Source: Callorhinus ursinus
Taxonomy: Eukaryota; Chordata; Mammalia; Carnivora; Otariidae
DNA length: 64,000 nucleotides
NCBI RefSeq assembly: GCF_003265705.1
Contig: NW_020312848.1
Location: forward strand, 54,660,808-54,724,807
Direction of reading: 5' to 3'
Part shown: positions 60,096 through 64,000 of the stretch, piece after piece
Layout: each line of letters opens with the position of its first letter
How positions within the stretch are numbered: position 1 is the first letter of the stretch
Made by a program: the position numbers and the translations under genes
Notes under the pieces: generated by a model
Told to the model about the DNA's origin: nothing
Databases searched by the model: none
Seen by the model: the letters and a program-made list of their open reading frames with translations, nothing else

Positions 60096-61337
60096 TTTTT
60101 TTTTTTTTTGGTCTCCAAATGCAGTAGCCTACCTCTCTAAGGTATACTTTCCAAAATCTGGTCAAAATCCTTAAGAATGGACACTCTTCTAGTAGAAATA
60201 ATGATCCTACTTTGAGTCCAATTAACTTATAATCTTTGGAAACAAGGCAGTTAAGGTTTACTGGGAAGAGGTGGGGATATCTTTTGGGATGTTAACTCTA
60301 AATAAACAAGATAATCTATTTAAAAGACCCTCCTAAAATTAATACGTGGCCAATGAAAAGCAAGACAAAAAAAAAATGGTAGGGGAAAAACAACAACAGT
60401 GATTACTGTAATCTGGTGGGATAGGTTAACACTTCTTACTTTCACTGTCCTAATTATGTTTCACATTATAAAAGTTAATGTTGCAAAAAATCATTTTTTA
60501 AAAATCATAAAAAGCATTCACTCTAGTGCATCATGCAGTTAAAACTTTAAAGTAAAATAAAAACACAATGCCTTAACAATGCCTAGGTGCATTTTGTAAG
60601 GTTTACTGTAAAATTCAAATCTTTCCTGAATGCTATTGTCCATTTAATTATGTAGTAAGAAATACATGGTGATATTACAATTACAAGGCTATTCTCTATT
60701 AAATCTATAGTTCATAGTATCCTAACCATAATTACTGTCTAAAATAAATTTTCAAACGCTGCAAAGCCAAATATTCTGTAACAAGTACCCTAACAACTTA
60801 CAATATGCAGTCTTAAATATTTCTGATGACTTCCGTTTATTTTGTTGACCATTTTTTTCTTTCCTAATTCCATTATGTGGTCAGTAAATTTCTCACCAAT
60901 TATAGGGATAGGGAAATCTAACATTTAAAAGGGGTTAAGACAGATGTCATATCCTGCTGACCATGCTTTAACATTCTTTCCTACCAAAACTATAAAGTAT
61001 CTCAAAACTGAAAAGGCTAGCTGATATTCTTTATGATTGATATGATGGGTAAATAAAAGCACCGCTATCATCAATCTTCCATATGTCTATGAAGGCTATT
61101 AGTATGAAAAGTAAAGCAAAATTTTCCCCAGTGTCCCTATGAGTAAGCATGAGAGTCTGTCACTGTTCACCCTTCCCTTTTACTCTGTGTCCAAGCACAG
61201 CTACTGATTGCTCCCTTCACTTTAAGAAAGTAGCTCAAATGAGTCAGCTGTGCAATAGGAATGATCCACATAGCTGAGTGGGATGTTTTTGGTAAACTAT
61301 GACATGTTCACCTTAGGTTTTAAGGCCGTTTTATTTT
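60096..61337. other. AT-rich putative intron
   Basis: No repeat or gene is recognised before the L1 begins. Confidence 0.4.
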
Positions 61338-61339
61338 TG

Positions 61340-63040
61340 GAAAAAAAATTTAAAGTTTTTATTTAAATTCTATTTAGTTAACATATAGTGCAATATTGGT
61401 TTCAGGGGTAGAATTTAGTGATTCATCATTTACATATAACACCTAGTGCTCATCATAACAAGTGCCCTCCTTAATACCTATCACCCACTTAGCCCATCCC
61501 CCAACGACCTCCTCCCCAGCAACCCTCGGTTTGTTCTCTAGAGTTAACAGTCTCTTATGGTTTGCTTTCTTCTCTCTTTTTTATTCTTTCCCCTATTTTT
61601 CAACTGGTTTCTTTTTTTTAATTTTTTAAATATTTTATTTATTTGTCAGAGAGAGAGAGCACAAACGGGGGGAGCCACAGGCAGAGGAACAAGCAGGCAG
61701 AGGGAGAAGCAGACTCGCCTCTGAGTAAGGAGCCCGATGCAGGACTTGATCCCAGGACCCTGGGATCATGACCTGAGCCGAAGGCAGAAGCTTAACTGAC
61801 TAAGCCACCCAGCTGTCCCATCTGATTTATTTCTTAAATTCCACATGAGTGAAGACATATGGTATTTAGCTTTCTCTGACTGACTTATTTTGCTTAGCAT
61901 AATACACTCTAGCTCTAGCCATGTCATCGCAAATGGCAAGATTTCATTCTTTTTGATGGCTGAGTAATATTCCACTGTATATATACACCACATCTTCTTT
62001 ATCCACTCATCAGTCAATGGACATTTGGGCTCTTTCCATAATTTGGCTATTGTTGATAATGCTGCTATAAACATTGGGATGCACGTACTCCTTCAAATCA
62101 GTATTTTTGTATCTTTGGGTAAATACCTAGTAGTACAATTGCTAGATTGTAGGGTAGTTCCATTTTTAACTTTTTGAGAAACCTCCATACTCTTTTTCAC
62201 AGGCTGTGCCAGTTTGCATTCCCACCAACAGTGTAAGAGAGTTCCCCTTTCTCTGCATCCTCGCCAACATCTGTTGTTTCCTGTGTTGTTAATTTTAGCC
62301 ATTCTTACAGGTGTGAGGTGATACCTCATCATGGTTTTGATTTGTGTTTCTCTGATGATGAGTGATTTTGAGCATCTTTTCATGTGTCTGTTAGCCATCT
62401 GGATATCTTCTTTGGAAAAATGCCCATTCATGTCTTCTGCCCATTTCTTAACTGAATTATTTGTTTTTTTGGGTGTTGAGTTTGATAAGCTCTTTACAGA
62501 TTTTGGATATTAACCCTTTATCTGATATGTCATTTGCAAATATCTTCTCCCATTCCTTAGGTCACCTTTTAGTTATGTTGATTGTTTCCTTTGCTGTGCA
62601 GAAGACTTTTACCTTGATGAAGTCCCAATAGTTCATTTTTCACTTTTGTTTCCCTTGCCTCTGTAGGTAAGGCTACTAAGAAGTTGCTGTGGCCGAGGTC
62701 ACAAGCGTGGCTGCCTGTGTTCTCCTCTAGGACTTTGATGGTTTCCTATCTCACATTTAGGTGTTTCACCCATTTTGAATTTATTTTTGTGTATGGTATA
62801 AGGGAATGGTCCAGTTTCATTCTTCGGCATGTGGCTGTCAAGTTTTCCCAATACCATTTGTTGAAGAAACTGTCTTTTTTCCATTGGATATTCTTTCCTG
62901 CATTGTCGAAGATTAGTTGACCATATAGTTCTGGGTCCATTTCTGAGTTTTCTATTCTGTTCCATTGATCTATGTTTCCGTTTTTGTGCCAGTACCATAC
63001 TGTCTTGATGACTACACCTTTGTAATATAACTTGAAGTCC
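61340..63040 (-). mobile_element. Carnivoran L1, 3' part (3' UTR and ORF2 C-terminus)
   Basis: 61340-61610 is the L1 3' UTR complement (ttctatttagttaacatata, cctccttaatacctatcacc). After the SINE at 61611-61818, the complement of ORF2 continues to about 63040. Minus-strand frames keep the ORF2 C-terminal signatures [40 protein letters not shown] and, upstream, [20 protein letters not shown]. Stops and frameshifts break it into pieces, so it is not functional. The orientation switches at 63041-63048. Confidence 0.96.
61611..61818 (-). mobile_element. CAN SINE inside the L1
   Basis: Tail aaatattttatttatttgtc, GA-rich middle and head complement aagccacccagctgtccc. Its removal rejoins the L1 3' UTR to the ORF2 end, so it inserted after the L1. 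The target duplication has decayed. Confidence 0.93.
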
Positions 63041-63044
63041 ATGC

Positions 63045-64000
63045 ATATTTTCAGACCACAATGCTATGAAACTTGTCAACCACAAGAAAAAAATGTGGAA
63101 AGATCACAAATACATGGAGGTTAAGGAACACGGAAGCAAATGAAATGAAATGAAAATGAAAACATGACAGTCCAAAACCTTCGGGATGCAGCAAAGGCAG
63201 TCATTAAGAGGGAAGTATATAGCAATACAGGCCTATCTCAAGAAGCAAGAAAAGACCCAAATATACAACCTGACCTTACACCTCAAGGAACCAGAAAAGT
63301 AACAGCAAATAAAGCCTAAAGCCAGCAGAAGAAGGAAAATAATAAAGATTAGAACAGAAATAAAGGATAAAGAAACAAACAAAAAAAACGAGTAGAACAG
63401 ATCAAGGAAACTAGGAGCTGATTCTTTAAAAGAATTAATAAAATTGATAAACCCTTAGCCAGACTTATCAAAAGGAAAAGAGAAAGGATTCAAATAAATA
63501 AAATCATGAATGAAAGAGGACAGATTACAACCAACACCAACGAAATACAAACAATTATGAGAATATTATGAAAAGTTACATGCCAATAAACTGGGCAATC
63601 TGGAAGAAATGGACAAATTCCTAGAAACAGAGAAGCTACCAAAACTGAAACAGGAAGAAACAAAATTTGAACAGACCCATTACCAGCAAAGAAATTGAAT
63701 CAGTAATCAAAACTCTCCCAACAAACAAAAGCCGCGGGCCAGATGGCTTCCCAAGGGAATTCTACCAAACATTTAAAGAGTTAATACCTATTCTTCTCAA
63801 ACTGTTTCAAAAAACAGAAATGGAAGGAAAACTTCCAAATTCATTCCGAACAGCATTACCTTAATTCCAAAAACAAAGACTCCACTAAAAAGGAGAATTA
63901 TAGGCCAATATCCTTGATGAACATGGATGCAAAAATTCTCAATAAGACACTAGCAAATTGAATACAACAGTACATTAAAAGAATTATTTACCACAATCAA
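63045..64000 (+). mobile_element. Inverted 5' part of the same L1 (ORF2, endonuclease end to RT start)
   Basis: From the junction the plus strand reads ORF2 in sense. It begins SDHNAMKL, the conserved end of the endonuclease domain, and continues through the linker (IQAYL-type and KPKASRRR-type segments, with frameshifts). It then enters the reverse transcriptase N-terminal region at 63667-63864, where [20 protein letters not shown] and GPDGF are visible. It runs off the window still within RT. Stops (for example after EHGSK at about 63144) and frameshifts make it non-functional. Confidence 0.95.

Noticed and set aside
2556..61818. tRNA-like A and B boxes repeated through the window
   Set aside because: They are the heads of CAN SINEs with CT-rich bodies and A-rich tails between target duplications, not functional tRNA genes.
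61766..63085. Minus-strand frames of 98 to 128 codons with strong protein similarity
   Set aside because: They are broken L1 ORF2 pieces and not host genes. They are annotated as part of the L1.

Overview
This window is nuclear DNA of a carnivoran mammal. About twenty copies of the tRNA-Lys-derived CAN SINE are present, nearly all recognisable by the head GCCTGGGTGGCTCAG (or its complement), a CT-rich middle and an AATAAA-rich tail. The subfamilies resemble those of bears, pinnipeds and mustelids rather than the dog or cat types, so an arctoid caniform is most likely. The DNA is AT-rich and CpG-poor, and I see no conventional multi-exon gene body, tRNA or rRNA gene, CRISPR array or prokaryotic gene. 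The longer open frames come from simple repeats, retrotransposon remnants or chance.

Layout. 0-22 kb: a GAAA/GGAA tract containing a 10-N gap, seven minus-strand CAN SINEs, two MLT1-type LTRs in the first 11.2 kb and a third at 19.5 kb, a MIR split by a SINE, a small 5'-inverted L1 with a perfect 17-bp target duplication (17.5 kb), and old L1 pieces in both orientations (18.3-19.3 kb). 22.07 kb: a candidate first coding exon on the plus strand with a good acceptor, an ATG and a consensus donor. 24.7-27.0 kb: a cluster of three unrelated LTR-like elements, one a complete solo LTR. 28.4-29.2 kb: an L2 split by an MLT1 LTR. 29-50 kb: scattered SINEs, MIRs, L2s and old L1 fragments. 50.68 kb: a 26-nt candidate microexon whose phase matches the 22-kb exon. 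51.5-60 kb: MIRs, a MER5A-like DNA transposon, SINEs and an old L1 (55.9-57.7 kb). 61.3 kb to the end: a larger, younger L1 whose 3' part is antisense and whose 5' part flips to the sense strand at about 63.04 kb, the pattern left by twin priming.

The simplest reading is that most of the window, at least from 22 kb on, is intron of one plus-strand gene with very long introns, and the first 22 kb is upstream intron or intergenic DNA. I could not name the gene. No novel biological system was found. The best leads are the phase-compatible exon pair, the two twin-primed L1 structures, the intact solo LTR and an unexplained 31-bp exact duplication.
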